Part shown: positions 7,207 to 15,044 of the stretch, in pieces | How positions within the stretch are numbered: the stretch's first letter is position 1 | Layout of the letters: every line of letters starts with the position of its first letter | Assembly: GCA_016181465.1 (NCBI GenBank) | Contig: JACOZG010000001.1 | Location: forward strand, 1 to 39,084 | DNA length: 39,084 nt | Direction of reading: 5' to 3' | Origin: Candidatus Vogelbacteria bacterium | Lineage (GTDB): Bacteria > Patescibacteriota > Minisyncoccia > Phycocordibacterales > JACOZG01 | Program-made: the position numbers and the translations under genes | Notes under the pieces: generated by a model | Seen by the model: only the letters and a program-made list of their open reading frames with translations | Told to the model about the DNA's origin: nothing | Databases searched by the model: none

Positions 7207-7332
7207 ATGAAAAATTACGACAAAACCGGAGGGAAAAAGGGCAAACCGGCCTTTCGCACGCCGTCGTGGTTTAAAAACGCGCCTGGCAAGCAAAAAGGAT
7301 TTAAACCGGCCTTTCGCCGCCCGAGTGTTTAA
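7207..7332 (+). CDS. 41-residue basic repeat peptide
   Basis: ATG 7207 to TAA 7330-7332, fitted between rmuC (7-nt gap) and recR (2-nt gap), with AGGA upstream. The peptide contains an imperfect internal repeat, GKPAFRTPSWFK and later FKPAFRRPSV, with many Lys, Arg, Gly and Pro and almost no acidic residues. The charge suggests nucleic-acid or ribosome binding. The tight fit in an operon supports it as a real gene. No family recognised. Confidence 0.55.
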   Translation: MKNYDKTGGKKGKPAFRTPSWFKNAPGKQKGFKPAFRRPSV

Positions 7333-7334
7333 GA

Positions 7335-7943
7335 ATGCCTGATGTAATTGAAAAATTGGTCGCGACGTTTCTGCGTTTTCCCGGGATCGGGCCGCGCCAG
7401 GCGCGGCGCTTTGTTTACCATCTCTTGACCCAAAATTCCGGCGCCGTGGAAAATTTGGCTAAAGATTTGCTGGCGCTGAAAAAACAAATTGGCCAATGCC
7501 AAAGCTGTTACAGATTTTTCGCGGCGACGGAAGCGTCGGCCCAAAGCGTCTGCGATCTCTGCCAAGATCCGGCTCGTGACTCTGGTTTCTTGATGATTGT
7601 TGAAAAAGACGCTGACCTTGAGGCGGTGAGAAAATCCAGTGAATACCAGGGGCGATTTTTCGTCCTGGGCGGCTTGTTGCCCATCCTTGAAGCTGAACCG
7701 GAAAAGAAAATCCGCCTTCGGGAGCTCCAAACCCGTCTCAAGGCCAGCCCGGGTCAACTGAAAGAAATTATTCTAGCTTTGGCGGCGAACGTCGAGGGCG
7801 ACAATACTGCTGACTATCTCCAGAAATTTTTAGCGCCCGCCGGTCTCAAAATTTCTGTCCTCGGCCGCGGACTGTCCACTGGCACCGAACTTGAATACTC
7901 GGACGCGGCCACACTGAAAAACGCCCTTAAAAATCGATCCTAG
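7335..7943 (+). CDS. recR: recombination mediator RecR
   Basis: 202 residues, the family's normal length. Order: an HhH region (FLRFPGIGPRQARRFVYHLL), a four-Cys zinc finger (CQSCYRF then CDLCQD), and a Toprim domain beginning FLMIVEKDADLEAV, with GRFFVLGGLLPI and a C-terminal LGRGLSTGTELEYSD. RecR acts with RecO/RecF in loading RecA at gaps. The Toprim and C-terminal motifs deviate slightly from the common HVLGG and GxPxGxxLEY forms. It overlaps the convergent rplU by 17 nt and is the last gene of the rmuC-recR unit. Confidence 0.95.
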   Translation: MPDVIEKLVATFLRFPGIGPRQARRFVYHLLTQNSGAVENLAKDLLALKKQIGQCQSCYRFFAATEASAQSVCDLCQDPARDSGFLMIVEKDADLEAVRKSSEYQGRFFVLGGLLPILEAEPEKKIRLRELQTRLKASPGQLKEIILALAANVEGDNTADYLQKFLAPAGLKISVLGRGLSTGTELEYSDAATLKNALKNRS

Positions 7944-8241
7944 TTATTTTAACCTGCGTGTAGGGCTGACGATGCCCGCGTTTTACCCGATAACGAGTTT
8001 TCGCTTTATATTTGAGCACCACCACTTTCTTGGCTCGATTTTGGTCAATGATCTCGCCGGTCACTGTCGCACCGGCCACGATCGGGGTACCGATTTTAAT
8101 CTCTTCCCCGTCTCGCGTTAAAAGCACTTCATTAAAAATCACTGGTTTGCCAGTTTCAACATCCAGTTTTTCCACCCGGAGAGTCTGCCCCTCTGCAACG
8201 CGATATTGCTTCCCGCCGGTTTTAATCACCGCAAATTTCAT
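7927..8241 (-). CDS. rplU: 50S ribosomal protein L21
   Basis: Start at ATG 8241, giving 104 residues with the family opening MKFAVIKTGGKQYRVAEGQ. The longer frame to 8274 adds 11 residues not found in L21. Further L21 features are KVVVLKYKAKTRYRVKRGHR and the TQVKITRI end. L21 binds 23S rRNA near the L20 site. In most bacteria rpmA (L27) follows directly; here rpmA lies 7 kb away and convergent recR occupies that place. The upstream 149 nt hold a perfect CAAGGTT-A-AACCTTG palindrome. Confidence 0.97.
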   Translation of the reverse strand: MKFAVIKTGGKQYRVAEGQTLRVEKLDVETGKPVIFNEVLLTRDGEEIKIGTPIVAGATVTGEIIDQNRAKKVVVLKYKAKTRYRVKRGHRQPYTQVKITRIDF

Positions 8242-8325
8242 GGCTTTAATCCTAACCCATTTCCTCGCCTTCAACCACTTGACAACAAAACTTAATTATG
8301 ATAACCTAAACGTAAACGCCACTGG

Positions 8326-8340
8326 CAAGGTTAAACCTTG
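8326..8340. repeat. palindrome CAAGGTT-A-AACCTTG, copy 1
   Basis: A perfect 7-bp inverted repeat with a 1-nt centre, between the end of dnaB and the start of rplU. The same sequence with one base changed at the centre occurs at 10414-10428, also between genes. It could be an operator or a short dispersed repeat. Confidence 0.5.
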
Positions 8341-8390
8341 ACCGTCATCGCTAGCTTAAATGGCGATCAAGATCGGCGAACAGCTTCTCT

Positions 8391-9749
8391 TCAGAAACCG
8401 CCGAAGTCGCCTTTTTCAATACTCGTGAAGCAGACCCGTTTGTCGTCGAAATAAAGTTCAATCGAGCCAGTCGGGCCGTTCCGATGCTTTTCAATCATGA
8501 TTTCGGCGATATTTTTTTTGTCCGAGTCCTCATTATACTTATCCTCGCGGTGAATAAACATCACCACATCGGCGTCTTGCTCGATTGAGCCGGAATCCCG
8601 AAGGTCGGCCAGTCGCGGCCGGCCGCCGCGTTGTTCCACTTGCCGATTTAGTTGGGATAAGGCCAAAACCGGAATATCGAGTTCGCGGGCCAGGGCTTTC
8701 AACGAACGGGAGATCTCGGTGACCTGCTGGACTAACGAATCATTCTCTCGTCTTGGCGCCATCAGCTGCAAGTAATCAACAATGACGAGTCCCAGGTCGT
8801 GCTCGCTTTTCAACCGGCGGGCCACCGACTTCATCTTGGTGATATTGTTAGACGCGTCGTCGTCAATGAAAATCGGCGCTTTGGCCAGCACATCGAGCGC
8901 GTCACGGATTCTGGCAAATTCGTCATCCGCCGCCAGCCGGCCGGTGCGCAATTTCCACGAGTCCACATGGCTCTCGGCGGCGATCAGCCGATCCACGAGC
9001 TGTTGCGAGCTCATCTCCAGCGAAAAAATGCACACTGGCACATTCCGTTTGGCCACTTGTCGGGCAATATCCAGAGCCAGAGAGGTTTTACCCATTGACG
9101 GCCGGGCCGCGAGAATCACGAGATCAGAGCGCTGGAGTCCGGAAAGGCGATCATCCAATGTTTTGAAACCGGTGGCGAGACCGCGGATGCCTTCGCCGGA
9201 TTTGTGCAAACGTTCAAATCGTTCCCAGGCATCAACCAGTGTGTCTTTAATAGAAGTAAAAGTTTTTTTGGAAAAATTGACCAGGCCAAAAATCGTTTTC
9301 TCCGCTTTGTCAAAGATTGAGTCAATCTCTTCTTCTTCGCGGTAGCCAAGTTCGGACAAGCGCTCGGCCGAATCAATCAGCCGGCGTAATTGAGCTTTCT
9401 TGCGGACAATCTCGCCGTAATATTTTAAATTGCCGGCTGAAGGCACAACATTGACAAGTTCCACTAGATAGCTGGAGCCGCCGACGGCCTCGAGTTGTTT
9501 GGTTTCGCTTAAAGCCGAGGTTAAGGAGACTAGATCAATCGGTTCATTTTTATCAAAAAGTTTCAGCATCGCGCGGTAGATCCGGCGGTGGCGCTCGGAA
9601 TAAAAGTCGTCTGGCGCGATGACGGTGATCAGTTCGTTCAAGCCGCTCGGTTTGATCATAATCGAACCCAAGAGAGCCTGCTCGGCCGTCAGATCCTGCG
9701 GCGGCATGCGCAAAGTCGGCTTTACAAATGGGGCGTCAGTGGTAACCAT
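8391..9749 (-). CDS. dnaB: replicative DNA helicase DnaB
   Basis: 452 residues, normal for DnaB. The N-terminal helical domain starts at PPQDLTAEQALLGSIM, followed by a linker and a RecA-like motor. Walker A is AARPSMGKTSLALDIA, the arginine/LEMS region is FSLEMSSQQLV, Walker B is LVIVDYLQLM, and motifs continue with ALSQLNRQVEQR and LADLRDSGSIEQDADVV. It forms the hexameric helicase at the fork. No intein is present. It is transcribed alone or with the gene ending at 9864, from which it is separated by a hairpin terminator. Confidence 0.97.
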   Translation of the reverse strand: MVTTDAPFVKPTLRMPPQDLTAEQALLGSIMIKPSGLNELITVIAPDDFYSERHRRIYRAMLKLFDKNEPIDLVSLTSALSETKQLEAVGGSSYLVELVNVVPSAGNLKYYGEIVRKKAQLRRLIDSAERLSELGYREEEEIDSIFDKAEKTIFGLVNFSKKTFTSIKDTLVDAWERFERLHKSGEGIRGLATGFKTLDDRLSGLQRSDLVILAARPSMGKTSLALDIARQVAKRNVPVCIFSLEMSSQQLVDRLIAAESHVDSWKLRTGRLAADDEFARIRDALDVLAKAPIFIDDDASNNITKMKSVARRLKSEHDLGLVIVDYLQLMAPRRENDSLVQQVTEISRSLKALARELDIPVLALSQLNRQVEQRGGRPRLADLRDSGSIEQDADVVMFIHREDKYNEDSDKKNIAEIMIEKHRNGPTGSIELYFDDKRVCFTSIEKGDFGGF

Positions 9750-9818
9750 AAGCCAATTGTAAATTGAAAATTGCTAAATTGGAAATTGCCCCCAGTGGAT
9801 GAGCAGGGGATAAAGAAA

Positions 9819-9838
9819 GGGCCCGCCGGCGCGGGCCC
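9819..9838 (-). terminator. terminator between an unknown gene and dnaB
   Basis: GGGCCCGC (9819-9826) and GCGGGCCC (9831-9838) form a perfect 8-bp GC stem with a 4-nt loop. On the minus strand it is followed by TTTCTTTA. It ends the single-gene unit starting at 10274. Confidence 0.7.
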
Positions 9839-9863
9839 TCGAAGTGAGCGGGGGAGAAACAAA

Positions 9864-10274
9864 TCAGGTAAACAAGACACGATCGCTGACTTTTTTCAGA
9901 AAAGTGTCCGGCAACCTGATTCGCACTTCTTTTAAAGCTTTATAATCATCCTCGCCGCACCCTCGGAATCCACCATTGTGCACCCAGAAATGAGCAAGTA
10001 GTTCCAGGGTGATTTGGTACGTCTCCGGCTCTGTGTCGTTGACCTCGATCGCCTTGATTGAAATGACCTTTACATCGCCGCCGCCCGGACTGCCACTCCT
10101 AAGAAAGGGGCCGGAAGTCAATCCCTTCGGAGTAAAGTCAACCTTCACCCCATCAAAATCATTGCCCTCCAATCTGGGAAGATCCCCAAGACGCAAGTAG
10201 GCCTCGCGGCTGTGGACCAAATCCAGAACTTGCCTTAAGCCCTCGCCCGACACGCCGTCATACTTTACAATCAC
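9864..10274 (-). CDS. unknown 136-residue protein in a self-contained unit
   Basis: GTG 10274 is chosen because a full Shine-Dalgarno AAGGAGG (plus-strand CCTCCTT at 10281-10287) sits 6 nt before it. The longer frame from 10319 would translate through this site and a GC hairpin. The protein starts VIVKYDGVSGEGLRQVLDLV. It looks soluble, mixed alpha/beta, with no signal peptide or catalytic motif I can name. It has its own promoter (10359-10387) and terminator (9819-9838), so it is an independent transcript, like the small unit at 24359-24448. Real gene likely; function unknown. Confidence 0.7.
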   Translation of the reverse strand: MIVKYDGVSGEGLRQVLDLVHSREAYLRLGDLPRLEGNDFDGVKVDFTPKGLTSGPFLRSGSPGGGDVKVISIKAIEVNDTEPETYQITLELLAHFWVHNGGFRGCGEDDYKALKEVRIRLPDTFLKKVSDRVLFT

Positions 10275-10358
10275 CAGGCACCTCCTTCGTTTTGCCCCGC
10301 CTCTGGTGGGGCTGTTCACCGAACGCGACGCGGGAACATCCCAACGTCAACCGAAATC

Positions 10359-10387
10359 ATAATAGCACAAGGGCAAAATTATTGCAA
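10359..10387 (-). promoter_or_regulatory. sigma70-type promoter of the 10274-9864 gene
   Basis: Read on the minus strand: TTGCAA (10387-10382), 17-nt spacer, TATTAT (10364-10359). The transcript would start near 10352 and carry a GC hairpin and AAGGAGG before GTG 10274. Confidence 0.65.
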
Positions 10388-10411
10388 GTTTTAATTCCAA
10401 ACCAAATTTAT

Positions 10412-10430
10412 ATCAAGGTTCAACCTTGAT
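10412..10430. repeat. palindrome ATCAAGGTT-C-AACCTTGAT, copy 2
   Basis: A 9-bp perfect inverted repeat with a 1-nt centre, upstream of the promoter at 10359-10387. Its core matches the palindrome at 8326-8340. The rest of 10388-10511 shows nothing else I can support. Confidence 0.5.
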
Positions 10431-10511
10431 AATTCTGAAAAGTGTAAGGTTAAAAATGCCAAGTGTAAAACACATCAGTGGATTAGGGGTGAATAAAAAG
10501 TCGTTTGTTGG

Positions 10512-11813
10512 TTAGATGGTTTCAAGCAGAGGACCAGTTTCAGTGTCTTTAATCTTATAACCGACTTTTTGTATTTCTTGGCGCAAGGCATCGGCCCGCG
10601 GCCAATCCTGTTTTTGTCTGGCAATTTCTCGCTCGGCCGCCAGTTGTCTGACGGCTTCGGGGATGTCGGTTGGCTTGGCCGCGGCGGCCAAATCAAGTCC
10701 TAGCACCCGGTCAAAATCAAGCAGGGTCGCCAGTTTATCGCGCCGCTTTTCTTTATTATCCTTAGTCATAGCCCAAACCGTAGCCAGGGCCTGCGGCAGA
10801 TTCAAATCATCTTCCAACGCCCGATTGAAAGCGTGCTGGTATTTGGCAATGATTTTTCCGGTCCCACTGGCCCCGGCCCAGTCGCGCGCGAAATTCTGCA
10901 ATCGGGCGTAAGCCTTGGCCGCGGCCGCGAGCGCTTCCCAAGTGAAATTGAGCCAAGTTCGGTAATGAACCGTCAGCAGAAAATAGCGATAGGCAAGTGG
11001 ACTGATTTCTTGGGTCATCAAATCAGCCAGCCGCACAACATTGCCCAAAGACTTGGCCATTTTCTGATCGGCGATATTGACGAAAGCCGAGTGTAGCCAG
11101 TACCGCGCCAGAGGTTTACCGGTCAGGGTTTCGGACTGGGCATTTTCATTCTCATGGTGGGGGAAAATTAAATCGGTGCCGCCGAGATGAAGATCAATTT
11201 GCTCGCCCAGCGCGGCGGCGATCATGGCCGAACACTCAATATGCCAACCCGGCCGGCCGCGGCCGAACGATGCGTCCCAGACCGCCTCGCCGTCATCAGG
11301 TTTGTAAAATTTCCACAGAGCAAAATCGCCTTCCGTATCTGGCGTTTGGAATTGACCATAACCTGGAAAACTGGCGATTTTAAAGTAAATTCCATCTTCA
11401 GTCGCGTAAGCCGCGCCGCGCGCCAGCAGTTTTTCAATCAAGACGATCATCTGACCGATAAATTCTGTCGCCCGCGGCAAGGCCGCCGGCCGGCGGATAT
11501 TTAAGGCCGCGAGATCATCGAGAAAAGCCGTTTCGTAACGGGCGGTGAAATTGAGGAGTGTCTCGCCGGCCGCCCGCGCGCCGGCAATCGTTTTATCGTC
11601 AACATCGGTGATATTGATCACTTGGCGAACCGAAAAACCCGACCGTTCCAGCGTCCGCCGGACAAGATCGCTGGTCACAAAAGTCCGTAAATTGCCGAGG
11701 TGCGGTTCGTCGTAAACCGTCGGCCCGCAGGCATAAAACGAGACGGCGGCTGGCAATAAGGGTTTGAAAACTTCTTTTCGCCGCGTCAGAGTGTTGAAGA
11801 AAGTTAGAGCCAT
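10512..11813 (-). CDS. cysS: cysteinyl-tRNA synthetase
   Basis: Start ATG 11813 gives 433 residues; an in-frame TTG at 11831 would add six. Class I synthetase: zinc Cys in FYACGPTVYD (C29), the HIGH-type motif PHLGN (H38), WHIECSAM, FPHHENENAQSE, and KMSKS as DQKMAKSLGN. It charges tRNA-Cys. The C-terminal anticodon region is a little shorter than in E. coli, as is common in small genomes. The start overlaps the end of the corA-like gene by 10 nt, so the two are probably co-transcribed. Confidence 0.96.
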   Translation of the reverse strand: MALTFFNTLTRRKEVFKPLLPAAVSFYACGPTVYDEPHLGNLRTFVTSDLVRRTLERSGFSVRQVINITDVDDKTIAGARAAGETLLNFTARYETAFLDDLAALNIRRPAALPRATEFIGQMIVLIEKLLARGAAYATEDGIYFKIASFPGYGQFQTPDTEGDFALWKFYKPDDGEAVWDASFGRGRPGWHIECSAMIAAALGEQIDLHLGGTDLIFPHHENENAQSETLTGKPLARYWLHSAFVNIADQKMAKSLGNVVRLADLMTQEISPLAYRYFLLTVHYRTWLNFTWEALAAAAKAYARLQNFARDWAGASGTGKIIAKYQHAFNRALEDDLNLPQALATVWAMTKDNKEKRRDKLATLLDFDRVLGLDLAAAAKPTDIPEAVRQLAAEREIARQKQDWPRADALRQEIQKVGYKIKDTETGPLLETI

Positions 11814-12727
11814 CGGCGGGAACGAGCCCAAGCTAACATCACAGCCATGATCAAAATCATGAGGCCGAGCACCGTCAAGTAGTCACGCGCCGGTCCGACG
11901 AACGGCAGATTAGTGTTCATGCCGAAGAACTGCACCACGATCGTGATCGGCAAAAAAATAAACGCCAGCACCGTGAGGAGCTTAATCGTTTCGTTTGTTT
12001 TGATGGACAGCAAGGACTCGTTGGTCTGTCGCAGATCAAGAAAGGTATCGCGATTGTTCTCAAGCATATTCCAGAGTTTCTCGTACTCGCCGGCAATGGC
12101 CGCAAGATAATACTTGAACTGATCGCCAAAGAATTCGCGGCCGGCGGCGAGCAGGGAATCGAGCGTGGGCCGGTGAGTTTTGAGCGCCCAGCGAAAATCA
12201 AGCAGGTTGCGATTGATGGCGGAAAGCGATTGGACCATTGCTTTTTGCTCATCGGCGAAGACTTGTCGCTCGGCCTGTTTCAGCGCGCCGTTGATGTAAT
12301 CTAATCCGACCGCGAGGGAATTATAAAGATGCTTGGTCAGAAAATAAAAAAGGTGGCCGGCGTTAACCTGATCGCGATTACCGGCCAAACGGGAGGCCGT
12401 AAAAGTTTTCAAGAATTCATCCAGCGCCTCAATCGGTTGGTAATGGACGGTCACCAGATAATGCCGGCCGATGATAAAATCAATTTCCTCGGCCTCGTAA
12501 CCCGGAGGAGATTTTTGGCCGTAACAAAGACCGCAGGCGGGAAAATGCAAAATCAGATAGATGAAATCGGTGTACAGATCAACTTTGGAACGAGCAGAGG
12601 GCGCCGTCAATTCAGCCGCCGCCAGCGGATGAATCTGGTAGTCGCCGGCGATTTGTTTGATTTCTTCCTCGGTCGGCCGCTCGAGATCAATCCAGACTAA
12701 ACCGTTATAGTCTTGCTTCCGCATCAT
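11804..12727 (-). CDS. CorA-family divalent metal ion transporter
   Basis: About 307 residues from ATG 12727 (ATG 12724 is equally possible). The long cytosolic N-terminal alpha/beta domain includes HPLAAAELTAPSARSKVDLY and a helical stalk. Two C-terminal membrane helices follow (LTVLAFIFLPITIVVQFFGM and LTVLGLMILIMAVMLAWA). The signature GMN is present in FFGMNTNLPF, and the chain ends in basic residues. Known members are pentameric Mg2+ (also Co2+, Ni2+ or Zn2+) channels. A consensus -10 places the transcription start almost at the ATG. Divergent from the ctp protease. Confidence 0.93.
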   Translation of the reverse strand: MMRKQDYNGLVWIDLERPTEEEIKQIAGDYQIHPLAAAELTAPSARSKVDLYTDFIYLILHFPACGLCYGQKSPPGYEAEEIDFIIGRHYLVTVHYQPIEALDEFLKTFTASRLAGNRDQVNAGHLFYFLTKHLYNSLAVGLDYINGALKQAERQVFADEQKAMVQSLSAINRNLLDFRWALKTHRPTLDSLLAAGREFFGDQFKYYLAAIAGEYEKLWNMLENNRDTFLDLRQTNESLLSIKTNETIKLLTVLAFIFLPITIVVQFFGMNTNLPFVGPARDYLTVLGLMILIMAVMLAWARSRRWL

Positions 12728-12763
12728 ATTATTTATTATACTAATGAATAAACTTTGATGCAA
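12713..12763. promoter_or_regulatory. overlapping divergent promoters of corA-like and ctp genes
   Basis: Minus strand: TTGCAT (12763-12758), 17-nt spacer, TATAAT (12740-12735), which puts the start at about 12728, right at the corA-like ATG. Plus strand: TTGCTT (12713-12718), 18-nt spacer, TATACT (12737-12742), about 15 nt before ATG 12758. The two -10 boxes overlap, so the genes may compete for polymerase. Confidence 0.55.
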
Positions 12764-13987
12764 AAGATTTTTTACCGTTTGGGTTTAGCGCTGGTCATTG
12801 CCGCCGTTCTGGCGGGCACTTTTATCACCGGCGTATTTCTCGGTTATGCCGACCGTCCGGCGGTCAAACAAATCACCGCGCTGGCCAATCAAGAAACCGG
12901 CGAGCCAAAAGCGCTTGACTTCAGTCCGTTTTGGCGGGCCTGGCAGATTATTGATGAGAAGTATGTGGATAACGGTCCGGCTTCAAGCACGGATAACGAA
13001 ACCAAATTGCAAAAACGGGTCTGGGGCGCGATCGCCGGTATGGTCGACGCGCTCGGCGATCCCTACACCGTTTTCCTGCCGCCGGCGGAGAAGAAGAATT
13101 TTGAGGAAAATGTGAACGGCCAGTTCGGCGGCGTGGGGATTGAAATTGATTTACGCAATAAGATTTTAACCGTGGTTTCGGCTCTGCCCGAGACGCCGGC
13201 CCGGGCCGCCGGTATTCGGCCTAAAGATTTAATTATCAAAATTGGCGAGCAGAGCGCCGCCAATATGAGTTTGGAGGAAGCCGTCAGTTTGATCCGCGGC
13301 GAGATCGGCACCATCGTCAAATTGACTGTCGCCAGAGAGGGAGAGAAAGAACCGCTGGAGTTTAACCTGCGCCGCGCCAATATTATGATTCCCACGATCG
13401 AGGCTGAATTAAAAGACGGCGTTTTTATCATCAGACTTTTCAGTTTCAGCGGCCAGGCCTCGGCTGGTTTCCGAAACGGTTTGCGCGAGTTTGTGACCGC
13501 CGGAACGAACAAAATGATTCTTGATTTGCGCGGCAATCCCGGCGGCCTGCTTGAGGCCGCCGTGGATCTAGCTAGTTGGTTTTTGCCGGTCGGAGAACCG
13601 GTGGTGATTGAACGCGGCCGGGTCGGCGAGACCGAAAAGATTCACCGCAGTTACGGCTACGACATTTTCACCGACGAATTGAAATTGGCGATTCTGGTGG
13701 ATGGCGGTAGCGCCTCGGCGGCCGAGATCTTGGCCGGCGCTCTCGCCGAATACGGCCGAGCCGTCCTGGTGGGGGAGAAAACTTTCGGCAAGGGTTCGGT
13801 GCAGGAATTGGTCAATGTGACAGACGACAGCTCGCTTAAAATCACCGTGGCCAAATGGTACACGCCAAAAGGAGTGAGTATCTCGGATAACGGACTGACG
13901 CCGCAAGTGATCGTCGAACGCGGTAAAGACGACACTGAAGAAAACGACACCCAGCTCGCCAAAGCGATTGAAATTCTAAAACAATGA
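12758..13987 (+). CDS. S41 C-terminal processing peptidase (CtpA/Prc type)
   Basis: ATG 12758 (a TTG lies one codon earlier). 409 residues. The N-terminal signal anchor (ALVIAAVLAGTFITGVFLGY) places it on the outer face of the membrane. A PDZ domain spans about 120-200 (GGVGIEIDLRNKILTVVSAL). The S41 protease domain has DLRGNPGGLLEAAVDLA, the catalytic Ser in GGSASAAEILAG and the Lys in GEKTFGKGSVQE. Such proteases trim or degrade envelope proteins, often peptidoglycan hydrolases. Here hydrolase genes (lytic transglycosylase and M23 peptidase) lie 2-4 kb downstream on the other strand. A strong terminator follows at 14148-14192. Confidence 0.95.
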   Translation: MQKIFYRLGLALVIAAVLAGTFITGVFLGYADRPAVKQITALANQETGEPKALDFSPFWRAWQIIDEKYVDNGPASSTDNETKLQKRVWGAIAGMVDALGDPYTVFLPPAEKKNFEENVNGQFGGVGIEIDLRNKILTVVSALPETPARAAGIRPKDLIIKIGEQSAANMSLEEAVSLIRGEIGTIVKLTVAREGEKEPLEFNLRRANIMIPTIEAELKDGVFIIRLFSFSGQASAGFRNGLREFVTAGTNKMILDLRGNPGGLLEAAVDLASWFLPVGEPVVIERGRVGETEKIHRSYGYDIFTDELKLAILVDGGSASAAEILAGALAEYGRAVLVGEKTFGKGSVQELVNVTDDSSLKITVAKWYTPKGVSISDNGLTPQVIVERGKDDTEENDTQLAKAIEILKQ

Positions 13988-14147
13988 ATATAGAACAAAG
14001 TCAAGATTGACGAAAGTCAGGGGTTGGATATACTGATTTGGTCTTTTCACAAATTGAACACGTGCGCGCCGCAGGACGCAAAATTCCTGTTTCCAATGTA
14101 CTTGTACTCCGTACTTGGTACGACGTACTTGTCCAAGTCCAAAGTCC
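13988..14147 (+). other. untranslated region with GTAC-rich inverted repeats
   Basis: No convincing gene. Positions 14098-14131 carry four GTAC motifs in near-symmetric order (ACTTGTACTCC, CGTACTTGGTACG, ACGTACTTGTCC) that can fold on themselves. It directly precedes the terminator at 14148-14192, so it is probably the structured 3' end of the protease mRNA or a small RNA. I recognise no known RNA family. Confidence 0.35.
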
Positions 14148-14192
14148 GGGACCCAAGTGATAATTTAATTTATCAGGCGGGTCTCTTTTTTT
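14148..14192 (+). terminator. intrinsic terminator downstream of the ctp protease
   Basis: GGGACCC (14148-14154) pairs with GGGTCTC (14179-14185) with one G-U pair. An inner TGATAA/TTATCA stem extends it. Seven T follow (14186-14192). Confidence 0.75.
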
Positions 14193-14222
14193 ATTGAGTT
14201 CGATGTTCGATATCGAAAAAAC

Positions 14223-14270
14223 AAAAATCTAACCAACTATTTCCGATCGTGAGAAGATGGTTAGATTTTT
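14223..14270. repeat. palindrome A: solitary copy of the element-end palindrome
   Basis: A 13-bp perfect outer stem (14223-14235 with 14258-14270, containing ATCTAACCA and TGGTTAGAT) surrounds an imperfect inner part centred on CGATCG (14244-14249). The inverse complement of 14225-14268 equals exactly the left half of palindrome B (21098-21122) joined to the right half of palindrome C (21769-21793). T runs on both sides could let it act as a terminator, but the sequence match shows it belongs to the same family as the Cas2/PaaX-flanking repeats. Confidence 0.85.
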
Positions 14271-14345
14271 TTGTTCATATCATTCATATAGAATAATGAT
14301 TTTGTCAAGTAGGCGGGGACGGGGGAATGAGATAAGATTTAAGCC

Positions 14346-14792
14346 ATGAAAATTGTGCTTCTGGATGATGTCGCCAAGGTAGGAAAACGATTTGAAATCA
14401 AGAATGTCGCTTCTGGCTACGCCAGGAATTTTCTTATTCCTAAGGGCTCGGCCGCGCTGGCCAATCCGGCAATCCTCAAACGGGTTGAGTTGATGAAACA
14501 TAAATATGAGGTCGAACTAAACAAGCGCCGGGCCGAAGCCAGCCAAGTCATCAATCAATTAGCTGATTCAATCATTGTCATCGAGGCCAAAGCTAACGAG
14601 CAGGGCCATCTTTTTGAAGGCCTTGATCGCGCCGCCATTGCCGCGGCCGTCAAACGCGAGACTAAACTTGATCTGAACCCGGAGTGGCTCCAGCTGGAGC
14701 GGCCGCTCAAGGCGATCGGCGATTATGATTTGGCCATTGCCCAGGGCGACAGCCAAAGCCGAATCAAGGTTAGAGTACAGACACTTCTTTAG
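14346..14792 (+). CDS. rplI: 50S ribosomal protein L9
   Basis: 148 residues, the normal size. The N-terminal RNA-binding domain [17 protein letters not shown] with [13 protein letters not shown] is followed by the long connecting helix ([19 protein letters not shown]) and a C-terminal domain with GHLFEGL. L9 stabilises the L1-stalk base and frame maintenance. L9 is reported missing from several CPR lineages (Microgenomates, WWE3), so its presence helps place this genome. The last 23 nt overlap the convergent rpmA. Confidence 0.96.
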   Translation: MKIVLLDDVAKVGKRFEIKNVASGYARNFLIPKGSAALANPAILKRVELMKHKYEVELNKRRAEASQVINQLADSIIVIEAKANEQGHLFEGLDRAAIAAAVKRETKLDLNPEWLQLERPLKAIGDYDLAIAQGDSQSRIKVRVQTLL

Positions 14793-15042
14793 CTATCCGC
14801 ACCTTGGAATTATAAAGCAGTTTCCGGCGATCACGGAACTGAACGCGGCCGGACTTCAGGGCGAAAATGGTATGGTCAAGTCCGAGGCCGACATTCTGGC
14901 CGGCCAAGTATTGGGTTCCGCGCTGGCGCACGATGATGGACCCGGCCCTAGCCAATTCGCCATGCGCCAATTTAACCCCCAGAAACTTCGGCTGGGAGTC
15001 GCGTAAATTTTTAGCCGTGCCGCCGGCTTTTCGATGAGCCAT
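14770..15042 (-). CDS. rpmA: 50S ribosomal protein L27
   Basis: 90 residues with the L27 signature [24 protein letters not shown] and [23 protein letters not shown]. The mature N-terminus starts at Ala-His as in L27 without a leader to be cleaved. It supports the peptidyl-transferase centre. It is separated from rplU, overlaps the end of rplI by 23 nt, and its start codon lies only 2 nt from the start codon of the divergent 15045 gene, so its promoter must lie inside that gene. Confidence 0.96.
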   Translation of the reverse strand: MAHRKAGGTAKNLRDSQPKFLGVKLAHGELARAGSIIVRQRGTQYLAGQNVGLGLDHTIFALKSGRVQFRDRRKLLYNSKVRIAKEVSVL

Positions 15043-15044
15043 AT

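Noticed and set aside
8782-9345. A 187-codon frame opposite dnaB
   Set aside because: It lies wholly antisense to dnaB, is Ser/Arg-rich and mirrors dnaB codon pattern; no independent signals.
10275-10319. An upstream start for the 9864-10274 gene
   Set aside because: It would place the perfect AAGGAGG and a GC hairpin inside the coding region; GTG 10274 is correctly spaced from the SD.
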